A stretch of 64,000 bases of DNA from Brasilonema sp. CT11 (GCF_017982655.1 NZ_JABXYX010000025.1:1-64000); one strand, 5' to 3'. Positions 35,592-44,230 are shown, numbered from the stretch's first letter. Numbers and translations are program-made. Notes: generated from the sequence alone by a model not told the origin.

Positions 35592-36960
35592 CTGATTTTA
35601 ACCAAGCTATTAAACTTAACCCGAACGATGCCCTACCTTACTATAATAGAGGACTTTCTTACGCTAATAAAAAAGAGTATGACCCTGCGATAGCTGATTT
35701 TAACCAAGCAATTAAACTTGACCCGAACTATGCCTACGCTTACTACAGCCGAGGATATTCTTACTTCTATAAAAAAGACTATGACCGCGCAATTGGTGAT
35801 TATAACCAAGCTATTAAATTAGACCCGAACTATGCCGACGCTTACTACAGCCGAGGAAATTCTTACTTCTATAAAAAAAATTATGAGCGCGCAATAACTG
35901 ATTTGAACCAAGCTATTAAATTAGACCCGAACTATGCCGACGCTTACTACAGCCGAGGAAATTCTTACTTCTATAAAAAAATTATGATCGCGTAATAACT
36001 GATTTGAACCAAGCTATTAAATTAGACCCGAACAATGTCAAAGCTTACTACAACCGAGGAAATTCTTACTTCTATAAAAAAGACTATGACCGCGCGATAG
36101 CTGATTATAACCAAGCAATTAAACTTGATCCGAACTATGCCTACGCTTACAACAACCGAGGATATTCTTACGCTAATAAAAAAGACTATGACCGTGCAAT
36201 GGCTGATTATAACCAAGCAATTAAACTTGACTCTAACGATGCCCAAGCTTACAACAACCGAGGACATTCTTACGATAATAAAAAAAACTATGACCGCGCG
36301 ATAGCTGATTATAACCAAGCTATTAAACTTGACCCGAACAATGCTGCAGTTTACAACAGCCGAGGATATTCTTACCTCAATAAAAAAGATTATGAGCGCG
36401 CTATAGCTGATTTTAACCAAGCTATTAAACTTGACCCAAACGATGCCAGTGCTTACAACAACCGAGGAATTTATTACGCTAATAAAAAAGACTATGAGCG
36501 CGCGATAGTTGATTTTAACCAAGCTATTAAACTTGACCCGAACTATGCTAGTGCTTACAACAGCCGAGGACTTTATTACGCTAATAAAAAAGACTATGAG
36601 CGCGCGATAGCTGATTTTAACCAAGCAATTAAACTTGACCCGAACTATGCTAGTGCTTACAACAGCCGAGGAATTTATTACGCTAATAAAAAAGACTATG
36701 AGCGCGCGATAGTTGATTTTAACCAAGTAATTAAACTTGACCCGAACAATGCCCTAGTTTACAACAACCGAGGATATTTTTACTTAAATAAAAAAGACTA
36801 TGACCACGCTATAGCTGATTATAACCAAGCAATTAAACTTGACCCGAACAATGCCCTAGTTTACAACAACCGAGGACTTTATTACGCTAATAAAAAAGAC
36901 TATGGGCGCGCTATAGCTGATTATAACCAAGCTATTAAATTTGACCCGAACGATGCCAAG
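35124..36960 (+). repeat. 102-bp tandem repeats encoding TPR units (second array)
   Basis: About eighteen 102-bp units with the core NQAIKLDPN, running through both frameshifts. The neighbouring units around 36390-36730 are almost identical. Antisense frames over both arrays are open only because the repeat lacks antisense stops. Confidence 0.85.
35576..35995 (+). pseudogene. Middle TPR segment of the frameshifted CHAT-TPR gene
   Basis: In the second forward frame the array continues YDRAITDFNQAIKLNPN through YFYKKNYERAITDLNQ before ending KKIMIA and TAA (35993-35995). The entry shift is AAAAAAAATATG where sister units have AAAAAAAATTATG. The exit shift is a run of 7 As where the preceding unit has 8. 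No start codon of its own is needed if it is read as part of one gene. Confidence 0.8.
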
Positions 36961-37107
36961 GCTTACTACGACAGAGGGTTAGTTTATAAGAATAAGGACA
37001 ATAAAGATAAAGCCATACAAGACTTCCAAAAAATCTTACAATTAAATGATGATGTTGAATTGAACAAAAAAGCAAAACAAGAACTTAAAGAACTAAGCAC
37101 AAAATAA
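36004..37107 (+). CDS. TPR array, 3' part of the frameshifted CHAT-TPR gene
   Basis: 367 residues in the third frame, opening with a TTG inside a TPR unit and ending QKILQLNDDVELNKKAKQ then ELKELSTK, the same cap as the first copy. It holds about ten TPR units. No ribosome site is visible at 36004, so independent translation is doubtful; it most likely represents the C-terminal third of the ancestral protein, read only if the frame is restored. Confidence 0.75.
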   Translation: MNQAIKLDPNNVKAYYNRGNSYFYKKDYDRAIADYNQAIKLDPNYAYAYNNRGYSYANKKDYDRAMADYNQAIKLDSNDAQAYNNRGHSYDNKKNYDRAIADYNQAIKLDPNNAAVYNSRGYSYLNKKDYERAIADFNQAIKLDPNDASAYNNRGIYYANKKDYERAIVDFNQAIKLDPNYASAYNSRGLYYANKKDYERAIADFNQAIKLDPNYASAYNSRGIYYANKKDYERAIVDFNQVIKLDPNNALVYNNRGYFYLNKKDYDHAIADYNQAIKLDPNNALVYNNRGLYYANKKDYGRAIADYNQAIKFDPNDAKAYYDRGLVYKNKDNKDKAIQDFQKILQLNDDVELNKKAKQELKELSTK

Positions 37108-37117
37108 TAACAGTAGT

Positions 37118-37298
37118 AAGTAAGTGGGTGGAAATAAATAAACGTAACCATGTCATTGCGTTAGCGTAGTGTGCCCGGAGGGCATACGGAGCGGAGCGAA
37201 GTGAAGCAATCGCAAGGGTTTAGGATTGCTTCGCTCCACTTCGCTCCACTTCGTTTCGCTCGCAATGACACACAGAACTTTTTTCCACCGACTTAGCT
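37118..37298. repeat. Composite palindromic element after the TPR gene
   Basis: The ends 37118-37135 and 37281-37298 form an imperfect inverted repeat (14 of 18) around TAAGTCGGTGGAAA. Inside lies another inverted pair, GTCATTGCG (37152-37160) with CGCAATGAC (37261-37269), and a GAAGCAATC/GATTGCTTC hairpin. The 12 bases at 37117-37128 equal those at 443-454. It starts 10 bases after the TPR stop codon. Non-coding. Confidence 0.65.
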
Positions 37299-37328
37299 CA
37301 ACCAATAAATTAAACAGGGGCGAGGAAA

Positions 37329-38249
37329 ATGAAAGCAATAGTAATCAAAGAATACGGCAATGATGACGTTCTAAATTATGCCGATGTCGAACGCCCAGAG
37401 CCAAAGGCGGACGAAGTTTTGGTGAAAGTTCACGTCGCGGGGGTTAATCCGGTTGACTGGAAAATCCGCAACGGTGTGGGCGAAAGGCTCGGTTTGAAAC
37501 TACCCATCATACTCGGCGGCGAGATTGCTGGAACAATCGAAAGAATTGGCGATGATGTCAGAGGTTTCAAAGAAGGTGATGCGGTTTACGGCATCATACG
37601 CTCTGGAGGTTTCGCCGAATACGCGATCGCCAAAATGGGGGATATTGCGTCTAAACCCCAAAGTCTCGATTTCGAGAACGCGGCGGCGGTTCCACTCGGC
37701 GCGTTAACCGCATGGCAGGCGATTTTTGATTTAGCCCATCTCAGCAGCGGGCAAAGAATTTTGATAACCGGCGCGTCAGGCGGAGTCGGTTCGCTGGCTG
37801 TTCAACTTGCCAAAGCAAAAGGCGCATACGTCATCGGTACGGCTTCGGGACGCAATGAAGAGTTCGTCAGAGATTTAGGCGCGGATGAGTTCGTTGATTA
37901 CACGAAGCAAAACTTTGAACAAGTCGTTAAAGACGTTGATGTCGTCTTCGATGCAGTCGGCGGCGACACGTTTGAAAGAGCATTCCAAACTTTGAAAAAA
38001 GGTGGCTTTCTGGTAACGTCAGTGGAGTTTCCGTCCGAAGAAAAAGCGCAGGAATTTGGCGTCAAGTCCGCGCGGGTTTATTGCAAGCCAAACGCCGAAC
38101 AATTAGCTGCCATCAGCGCATTGGTTGACGAAGGCAAATTAAAAGCGCACGTCGCAACCGTTTTGCCGCTTGTAAAAGTCAAAAAGGCATTCCAACTTTC
38201 CGAAAGTGGGCGCACACGCGGCAAAATTGTTTTGCAAATTGGGACATAG
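37329..38249 (+). CDS. NADP-dependent quinone-oxidoreductase-like MDR protein
   Basis: 306 residues, a zinc-less medium-chain dehydrogenase/reductase. The GroES-like half starts [17 protein letters not shown] and contains [16 protein letters not shown] and [12 protein letters not shown]. The Rossmann half has [21 protein letters not shown] (~147-167) with the GGVG nucleotide loop. It would reduce quinones or enones with NADPH. GGGGCGAGG precedes the ATG. Codons are rich in G/C at third positions (GGCGGC, GCGTCA, CGCGGG runs) compared with neighbours, suggesting horizontal gain. It is flanked on both sides by mobile repeats. Confidence 0.88.
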   Translation: MKAIVIKEYGNDDVLNYADVERPEPKADEVLVKVHVAGVNPVDWKIRNGVGERLGLKLPIILGGEIAGTIERIGDDVRGFKEGDAVYGIIRSGGFAEYAIAKMGDIASKPQSLDFENAAAVPLGALTAWQAIFDLAHLSSGQRILITGASGGVGSLAVQLAKAKGAYVIGTASGRNEEFVRDLGADEFVDYTKQNFEQVVKDVDVVFDAVGGDTFERAFQTLKKGGFLVTSVEFPSEEKAQEFGVKSARVYCKPNAEQLAAISALVDEGKLKAHVATVLPLVKVKKAFQLSESGRTRGKIVLQIGT

Positions 38250-38366
38250 TTTTGAACTGGAAACTAGACTAAAAAAGAAAGGTTACTAGTTTGGGTATGG
38301 TTTGAGTCATAAAATGTTGAATAGGTAAAAGATGAATTATTTTTGCATATGTCTAATGTGCCTTAG

Positions 38367-38536
38367 CTCAGATCTTGCACCATAATTCTCATCCGCCAAG
38401 AAATAAATTTCTTGGCTCAAAGTTCAAGTCCGTTAAAACGGACTCTTGTTAGTCTTTCAGTCCGTTTTAACGGACTTTGGCTATGAGCCTTGAACTGAAG
38501 TTCAAGGCGTACTAACGCCGAGGTGCAAGATCTGAG
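38367..38536. mobile_element. Miniature inverted-repeat element, 170 bp
   Basis: Perfect 15-bp terminal inverted repeats CTCAGATCTTGCACC (38367-38381 and 38522-38536) enclose four hairpins: GCCAAGAAA/TTTCTTGGC, two AGTCCGTT/AACGGACT palindromes and GCCTTGAAC/GTTCAAGGC. TTAG flanks both sides (38363-38366 and 38537-38540) as a probable 4-bp target duplication. The right TTA is the stop codon of the fructosamine kinase gene. No transposase; an autonomous partner must be elsewhere. Confidence 0.85.
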
Positions 38537-39424
38537 TTAGCGCGAAATCGCCAAAATCTGGGAAATCATCCGGTTTGCTTGCGATAAATAACCACCACCA
38601 AATAAATTGAAATGGTTCAAAATGTGATACAGGTTGTAGAGAGTTTTTCTTTGCTCATACCCTTGATCTAACCGCCAAACTTCGTTGTAACCGCGATAAA
38701 ACGCAGCAGAGAAACCACCGAATAATTCTGTCATGGCGATATCAACTTCGCGATCGCCAAAATAAGCAGCTGGATCAAAAATAACTGGTTCTCCTGCAAC
38801 AGTACACCCAGCATTTCCTCCCCATAAATCACCATGTACAAGAGAAGGCTGTGGTTTATGATCTGCCAAGATTTCAGGAATAGCCTTTAGTAACTCCTTT
38901 TCTTGAGGAAAATGACCTCCCTTACGCCTTCCCAATTGGAATTGATAACCCAGCCGATATTTAGTATAAAACTCACCCCAATCTGCTGTCCAAGTATTAA
39001 TTTGAGGCGTGGAACCAATAGTGTTGTTGATATCCCAACCAAAACCCCCCTGACTTCCCCCCAGCGGGTTGCATCGGTGCATCGCTGCTAACTTGCGCCC
39101 CATTTCTTCCCAAGATTTTGTTTGGGCTGAACCCATCTCTAGCCATTCCAACACCACATAGCTAGAATCACCAGCAGTACCCCAGCAAATGGGTTTGGGA
39201 ACGCGGATAGTCGCTGTTTGATACATTTGCTGTAAGCCCAGCGCCTCAGCCTCGAACATTGCAATTTGCGACGCTTGATTATACTTGACAAAATAGGTGC
39301 GCTCACCGTCACAGACACTGTAACCTTGATTTATACATCCACCACCGACTGAACGGCGTTGTGACGATTGAAATTTTTCGCCCGTCACCTGGCTAATATT
39401 GGCATCAATTTCAGTCCACATCAT
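38537..39424 (-). CDS. Fructosamine kinase / aminoglycoside-phosphotransferase-fold protein
   Basis: 295 residues. Motifs of the fructosamine-3-kinase family: VGGGCINQGYSV (26-37), YFVKYN with the ATP lysine (~45-50), LEWLEMG (hinge), LVHGDLWGGNAG (~195-206, catalytic Asp) and VIFDPAAYFGDREVDIAMTELFGGF (split around ~213-237). It phosphorylates ketoamines or ribulosamines, starting protein deglycation. Its stop codon TAA is supplied by, or duplicated with, the target site of the adjacent miniature element. Confidence 0.93.
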   Translation of the reverse strand: MMWTEIDANISQVTGEKFQSSQRRSVGGGCINQGYSVCDGERTYFVKYNQASQIAMFEAEALGLQQMYQTATIRVPKPICWGTAGDSSYVVLEWLEMGSAQTKSWEEMGRKLAAMHRCNPLGGSQGGFGWDINNTIGSTPQINTWTADWGEFYTKYRLGYQFQLGRRKGGHFPQEKELLKAIPEILADHKPQPSLVHGDLWGGNAGCTVAGEPVIFDPAAYFGDREVDIAMTELFGGFSAAFYRGYNEVWRLDQGYEQRKTLYNLYHILNHFNLFGGGYLSQANRMISQILAISR

Positions 39425-39463
39425 AACAATTCAAAATTCGCTCATTCAAAATTCAAAACTAAT

Positions 39464-39554
39464 AGGACTTACGCACGAGTTACGAAAAAACAAGACTGTG
39501 AGATTGCTTCCTTACGTCGCAATGACGGAACTACGTTATTTTTGCGTAAGTCCT
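39464..39554. mobile_element. Miniature element with AGGACTTACGCA ends
   Basis: AGGACTTACGCA (39464-39475) and its exact reverse complement (39543-39554) bound a 91-bp non-coding element between the fructosamine kinase and M16 genes. The interior has no gene. Its ends differ from the CTCAGATCTTGCACC family, so it is a second type. Confidence 0.75.
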
Positions 39555-39634
39555 GACTAAATTTCCGTAGGGCATACAATGTTTGAGCAGCGAGTGAGGG
39601 GGATGAGCAGGATAACTTCCTCATCGTTGGAAGT

Positions 39635-40918
39635 CTAAGATGGTTTAATAACAACCACACCGTACGCATCTGGGGAAAGGTATTCTTGTGCTGCTTGCAT
39701 CAAGCTAGTTGCATCTTGAGCTTGGATGCGAGCTGGGTAGTTAAATGCTGGTTCCAAATCTCCTACCATTGATTGATAGTAACCGTATAAATTGGCGCGA
39801 TCGCTTGGTGTTTCATTGGCAAAAATAAATCTGTTAGCCACTTTTGTCCGCACACGAGCTATTTCCGCCTCTTTTACCATTTCTGTTTGCAGATTTTGGA
39901 TATGCTGCACAATCCGAGCCTCTGTTGCCGACAGATTTTCAGTTGTACAATAAACCGTAATATAAAATGTACCTTGTAACTGCTGCGTCATATTGCTGAC
40001 AGAAATATGGGAAACCAGCCCCAGTTCTTGGCGCAAATCCTGCACCAGCCTTGATGTCAGCCCATGTCCCAAAATTGCCGCCAAAACATCCAAGGCATAA
40101 GTTTTTTCTAATTGGTTCAACCCAGGTACTCGCCAAACCATGATTAGCCTTGCTTGCTGCAGGCTTTGATCAATAAATTCTTTACGGACAATGTTTCTAA
40201 ACAGAGGTTCTGAGTTAGCCAGTGCGTGCTGAGTGATAGGCGTTGCATGCTGAGTGCTTGCAGTTCGTTCAAAACCTTTTGCAACAATTTCAACTAACTC
40301 TTCCACAGGTAAATTACCTACAGCCACAGCAGTTATTGAACGGGGTTGATACCAAGTTGCATGAAAATCCCGCATCTGCTGAGGTTGCAATTGAGAAATG
40401 ACAGTTTCTGGTCCCAAAACTGGACGCCGATAAGGTAACTTATCAAAAGCCGTCTCCATCAGTCGTTGAAAAATGCGGCGACGGGGATTATCCTCAGAAC
40501 GTCGAATTTCTTCCAGAACGACTAATCGTTCGCGCTCAAAAGCTTCGTTAGGTATACTCGCATTGAGTACAACATCAATTTGCAATGGCGCAAGCTCCAC
40601 AAAATCCTTGGGAGCAGTCGTAATGTAGTAATGAGTATAGTCTTGACTGGTGGCGGCGTTAGTCACAGCACCCCGCTCTTCAATTCGACGTTCAAACTCG
40701 CCGCTTGCCAGTCGTTCAGTTCCCTTAAAAATCATATGCTCTAGAAAATGAGCCATACCGTTAATCGTATCTGACTCGGCAGTGGAACCAACATTAACCC
40801 ACAAGCTCAGGTTCACTGCTTCAACAGGCATTTGTTCTGCAACTATAGTCAAACCCCCAGGCAATTGGTAAAGCTTTGGAGTATTAAGACGAGGAAAGTT
40901 TAGCAGGGTGATGGTCAT
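39635..40918 (-). CDS. M16 family zinc peptidase
   Basis: 427 residues. The inverted zinc motif HFLEH is at 57-61 (MAHFLEHMIFKGT) with the distal glutamate region VVLEEIRRSEDNPRRR around 133-148, so it is catalytically complete. The second half is the inactive M16 lobe (FIDQSLQQARLIMVWRVPG). No signal peptide. It resembles mitochondrial processing peptidase-like proteins that degrade peptides. In other cyanobacteria such genes often occur in pairs; here only one is seen. Confidence 0.93.
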   Translation of the reverse strand: MTITLLNFPRLNTPKLYQLPGGLTIVAEQMPVEAVNLSLWVNVGSTAESDTINGMAHFLEHMIFKGTERLASGEFERRIEERGAVTNAATSQDYTHYYITTAPKDFVELAPLQIDVVLNASIPNEAFERERLVVLEEIRRSEDNPRRRIFQRLMETAFDKLPYRRPVLGPETVISQLQPQQMRDFHATWYQPRSITAVAVGNLPVEELVEIVAKGFERTASTQHATPITQHALANSEPLFRNIVRKEFIDQSLQQARLIMVWRVPGLNQLEKTYALDVLAAILGHGLTSRLVQDLRQELGLVSHISVSNMTQQLQGTFYITVYCTTENLSATEARIVQHIQNLQTEMVKEAEIARVRTKVANRFIFANETPSDRANLYGYYQSMVGDLEPAFNYPARIQAQDATSLMQAAQEYLSPDAYGVVVIKPS

Positions 40919-41137
40919 TTCAATTTGTAGGAACTAAGCTTACACCTCTTTATCTTACCTAGGACTGAAATCTCTACCGGGATTATCAGTGTCTGAGCGG
41001 GGTTTTGTTAAGAAATAGTAAATAATTTTTTTTAACATTTTGCATATTATTACTGATGATATTTATTACATATTTAATACATAACAGTAAATAAGTCGTC
41101 GTAATTTGTTGACTTGATTGTCACAAACAAAAGTTGC

Positions 41138-42316
41138 ATGAATATGGTCAATGAAATCAAGGGTGAATTGCCATTAGTTTCAGTTATCGTTCCTGCGTAT
41201 AATGCAGAAGCTTTCATCACTCGCACCTTGCAATCAATCATATCTCAAACGTATAAAAATATAGAAATTTTAGTAGTTGACGACGGTTCTCAGGATAAAA
41301 CGGCTGAAATTGTCGAATTTTTTGCTCAAAAAGACAATCGCATCAGCCTTTTCAAACAATCAAATTCTGGAGTTGCATCGGCTCGTAATTTGGCGATTGA
41401 AAATTCTAAAGGTGAATACATTGCACCAATTGATGCTGATGATATTTGGTATCCCGAGAAACTAGAGAAACAAGTGCAATGTCTGTTAAAGGCAGACCAA
41501 TCGGTAGGATTAATTTATGCTTGGTCAGTGTTTATTGACGAAGAAGACGCAATTGTCGGACAGTACATTCCCCATCACCATTTAAATGTTCTCAGCATAG
41601 AGGGAGAGGTTTATCCAGCTATGCTATATACAAACTTTATTATCAATGCAAGTGTCCCTCTGATTCGTCGAGTTTGTTTTGATAAAGTTGGCGGTTACAG
41701 CAGCAAACTCAGAGAGCAAAATGCACAAGGTTGTGAGGATTGGGATATTTACTTGCGGATTGCTGAATATTATCAATTTCGAGTTGTACCTGAGTTTTTG
41801 ATTGGCTATCGTCAGGTGAAAGCAAGTATGTCTAACGGATGTCAGACAATGGAGAAGTCTTACAATCTGGTTATGGCAGATTTTCAGAGAAAACATCCAG
41901 AAATACCTGCTCACATATATCATTGGGCTGCTAGTTCTTTTTACGTCCATCTTACATGGAAAAGCAGGGCAAGCGGAGATTATTGGAGCACTCTAACTTG
42001 GTTATACAAAAGCATCAAGTTAGACTACAGCCCACTGTTACTTCGACCAGTTTATCAATGTCTAATCGAATGCCTTTTCAAAATTGCAGTTGAACCTATT
42101 ACATCTTTGATTTGGCAAGAGCATCATTCTTGGTTGCGGTTTAGAGAAAAGTTTGATTCTCAAAAAAATAGAGTAGCGGTTAGTCAAGTGACTACAGTTT
42201 CTGATATCCAAAACCAAATGTATCAACCGTACAAACTTCCATTGAAACCCTACGCAAGAATTATGTGGCAAAGATGGTTAGAAGTTTTGCAGCTTTGTCG
42301 CGCCTTATCCCATTAA
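41138..42316 (+). CDS. Family 2 glycosyltransferase
   Basis: 392 residues from the ATG at 41138 (TTG at 41114 is also in frame). The GT-A fold begins LPLVSVIVPAYNAEAFITRTL, then ILVVDDGSQDKT, the NSGVASARNLAI helix, and the nucleotide-metal motif PIDADDIW (~88-95). GCEDWDIYLRI holds the usual ED acceptor-site residues. The last ~130 residues have amphipathic/hydrophobic segments. It would add a sugar to a cell-surface polysaccharide or lipid; no sugar cluster surrounds it. An AT-rich promoter region precedes it. Confidence 0.9.
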   Translation: MNMVNEIKGELPLVSVIVPAYNAEAFITRTLQSIISQTYKNIEILVVDDGSQDKTAEIVEFFAQKDNRISLFKQSNSGVASARNLAIENSKGEYIAPIDADDIWYPEKLEKQVQCLLKADQSVGLIYAWSVFIDEEDAIVGQYIPHHHLNVLSIEGEVYPAMLYTNFIINASVPLIRRVCFDKVGGYSSKLREQNAQGCEDWDIYLRIAEYYQFRVVPEFLIGYRQVKASMSNGCQTMEKSYNLVMADFQRKHPEIPAHIYHWAASSFYVHLTWKSRASGDYWSTLTWLYKSIKLDYSPLLLRPVYQCLIECLFKIAVEPITSLIWQEHHSWLRFREKFDSQKNRVAVSQVTTVSDIQNQMYQPYKLPLKPYARIMWQRWLEVLQLCRALSH

Positions 42317-42343
42317 ATTAAGTCTTTAAACTTCTAAGAAACA

Positions 42344-42392
42344 CAGGGAACAGGGAACAGGGAACAGGGAATAGGGAATAGGGAATAGGGAA
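42344..42392. repeat. Heptanucleotide short tandem repeat (STRR type)
   Basis: Seven 7-bp units in a row: CAGGGAA four times (42344-42371) then TAGGGAA three times (42372-42392). Heptameric short tandem repeats are characteristic of heterocystous cyanobacteria. Confidence 0.9.
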
Positions 42393-42568
42393 ACCCGCCC
42401 AACGCACTGGCTCCCCTTACACCCCTTTTTCAAATCAGTGCTTTTCCAAGAGAAGCAAGTGCCAAGCAAGTACGCCACTGTTTGATTGTTTTAACTGTTT
42501 AAATTTCTTTTTTTAGTATTTATAAATCTTATTATAATTATAAAATAAGAAATATGTCGTAAATATCA

Positions 42569-44107
42569 ATGCCAGGTCATCGTGTTGGCAATAGTAAACC
42601 CTTCGGCTCCGCTCAGGGTGAACCCCGCGTTATAGTTATTGGTGCCGGAATTGGCGGACTCACAGCTGGTGCATTACTAGCACATAGAGGTTACAGTGTG
42701 TTAATTCTTGATCAAGCACTTGTACCCGGAGGCTGTGCTTCTACCTTTCAACGTAAAGGATTTACCTTTGATGTGGGAGCCACTCAAGTAGCAGGGTTGG
42801 AACCAGGGGGAATCCACCATCGTATTTTTACAGAATTAGAAATTGATTTACCGCAAGCAACGCCTTGTGATCCAGCTTGTGCAGTGTATTTGCCAGGTGA
42901 GCAAACACCAATCAACGTTTGGCGAGATCCACAGAAATGGAAACAGGAACGACAACGACAGTTTCCGTTTAGCGAACCTTTTTGGCAGTTGATGGCGGCT
43001 TTGTTTAAAGCGAGTTGGGAATTTCAAGGACGCGATCCAGTGCTACCACCACGTAACGTGTGGGATTTAGTGCAACTTACTAAAGCATTACGTCCTAGTA
43101 CATTCATAACCGTACCCTACACTTTGTTTACCGTTGGGGATGCGTTGCGTGCTTACAAGCTAGGAAACGACCACCGCTTAAAAACATTTTTGGATTTGCA
43201 ACTCAAGCTCTACTCTCAGGTAGATACCGAAGAGACGGCTTTACTTTATGCAGCAACAGCGTTGAGTGTATCGCAGTTGCCGCAGGGATTGTATCATCTT
43301 CAAGGTAGTATGCAAGTCCTCAGCGATCGCCTCTTAGAAGCCCTAGAAAAAAAAGGTGGCACCTTACTCATGCGCCACACAGTCGAACATATTGAAGTCG
43401 AAAAGGGCAAAGTGAGTGCTGTGGTCATTCGTAACCAGAAAACTGACGAAGTCTGGACAGAAGCCGCAGACCACGTAGTTGCTAATGTGACTGCGCAAAA
43501 CTTAGTGCAGTTATTGGGTAATAAAGCTCCTCATGGTTACAAACGGCGAGTCGAAAAACTACCACCCGCTTCAGGTGCTTTCGTTATCTATCTGGGCGTA
43601 GACGAAAGCGCAATTCCTTCTGGATGTCCGCCCCATCTCCAATTTATGTATAATGCCAAAGGTCCAATTGGTAACAATAATTCCCTATTTGTTTCTGTGA
43701 GTCATCCAGGAGATGGTCGCGCCCCAGAAGGAAAAGCAACAATTGTTGCTTCTTCTTTTGTAGATACAAAACAGTGGTGGGTGAGTGAGGATTATGAGGG
43801 GTTAAAACAACAATATACACAAGATGCTGTCTCCCGTCTGGCAAAGTTCTTTTACCTGAAACCAGAAACTATTATTCATGTAGAAGCAGCCACTCCTCGC
43901 ACCTTTGCACGCTACACAGCACGAGACCAGGGTATTGTTGGTGGTATTGGTCAAAGGATATCAACTTTCGGTCCCTTTGGTTTTGCCAATCGTACACCCA
44001 TCAACAATTTGTGGCTCGTTGGTGACTCCACTCACCCAGGCGAAGGGACTGCTGGCGTCAGTTACTCAGCGCTGACTGCAGTCAAGCAAATAGAGGCTCA
44101 AAAATAA
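42569..44107 (+). CDS. crtD: Carotenoid C-3',4' desaturase
   Basis: 512 residues, phytoene-desaturase-type FAD enzyme. The dinucleotide loop is VIVIGAGIGGLTAGALLA (~21-38) and GGCASTFQRKGFTFDVGA follows. The C-terminal FAD motif is NLWLVGDSTHPGEGTAGVSYSA (split: NLWLVGDSTHPG then EGTAGVSYSAL). Gene content and the LEPGGIHHRIFTELEIDLP stretch fit CrtD of myxol/myxoxanthophyll synthesis rather than the isomerase CrtH; the distinction is by recall. The first 20 residues contain SKPFGSAQGEPR, encoded by a repeat-like CCCTTCGGCTCCGCTCAGG segment, probably an in-frame repeat insertion. Confidence 0.82.
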   Translation: MPGHRVGNSKPFGSAQGEPRVIVIGAGIGGLTAGALLAHRGYSVLILDQALVPGGCASTFQRKGFTFDVGATQVAGLEPGGIHHRIFTELEIDLPQATPCDPACAVYLPGEQTPINVWRDPQKWKQERQRQFPFSEPFWQLMAALFKASWEFQGRDPVLPPRNVWDLVQLTKALRPSTFITVPYTLFTVGDALRAYKLGNDHRLKTFLDLQLKLYSQVDTEETALLYAATALSVSQLPQGLYHLQGSMQVLSDRLLEALEKKGGTLLMRHTVEHIEVEKGKVSAVVIRNQKTDEVWTEAADHVVANVTAQNLVQLLGNKAPHGYKRRVEKLPPASGAFVIYLGVDESAIPSGCPPHLQFMYNAKGPIGNNNSLFVSVSHPGDGRAPEGKATIVASSFVDTKQWWVSEDYEGLKQQYTQDAVSRLAKFFYLKPETIIHVEAATPRTFARYTARDQGIVGGIGQRISTFGPFGFANRTPINNLWLVGDSTHPGEGTAGVSYSALTAVKQIEAQK

Positions 44108-44131
44108 TGAGTGATTTTTTAATTTTGCACA

Positions 44132-44166
44132 CAAGTCTGAGCCGGGGTTTCCTTGGCTCAGACTTG
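44132..44166. terminator. Bidirectional terminator between crtD and TPR gene
   Basis: CAAGTCTGAGCC (44132-44143) and GGCTCAGACTTG (44155-44166) form a perfect 12-bp stem between two convergent genes. Confidence 0.65.
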
Positions 44167-44230
44167 AGTGATGTAATTATGGCTTGTTAGGTTTACTATG
44201 TGGAAATCCAACAAACTTTATTGTCCAAAT

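Noticed and set aside
32641-36960. Regular repeats considered as a CRISPR array
   Set aside because: Units are contiguous 102-bp coding repeats without unique spacers and translate as TPRs.
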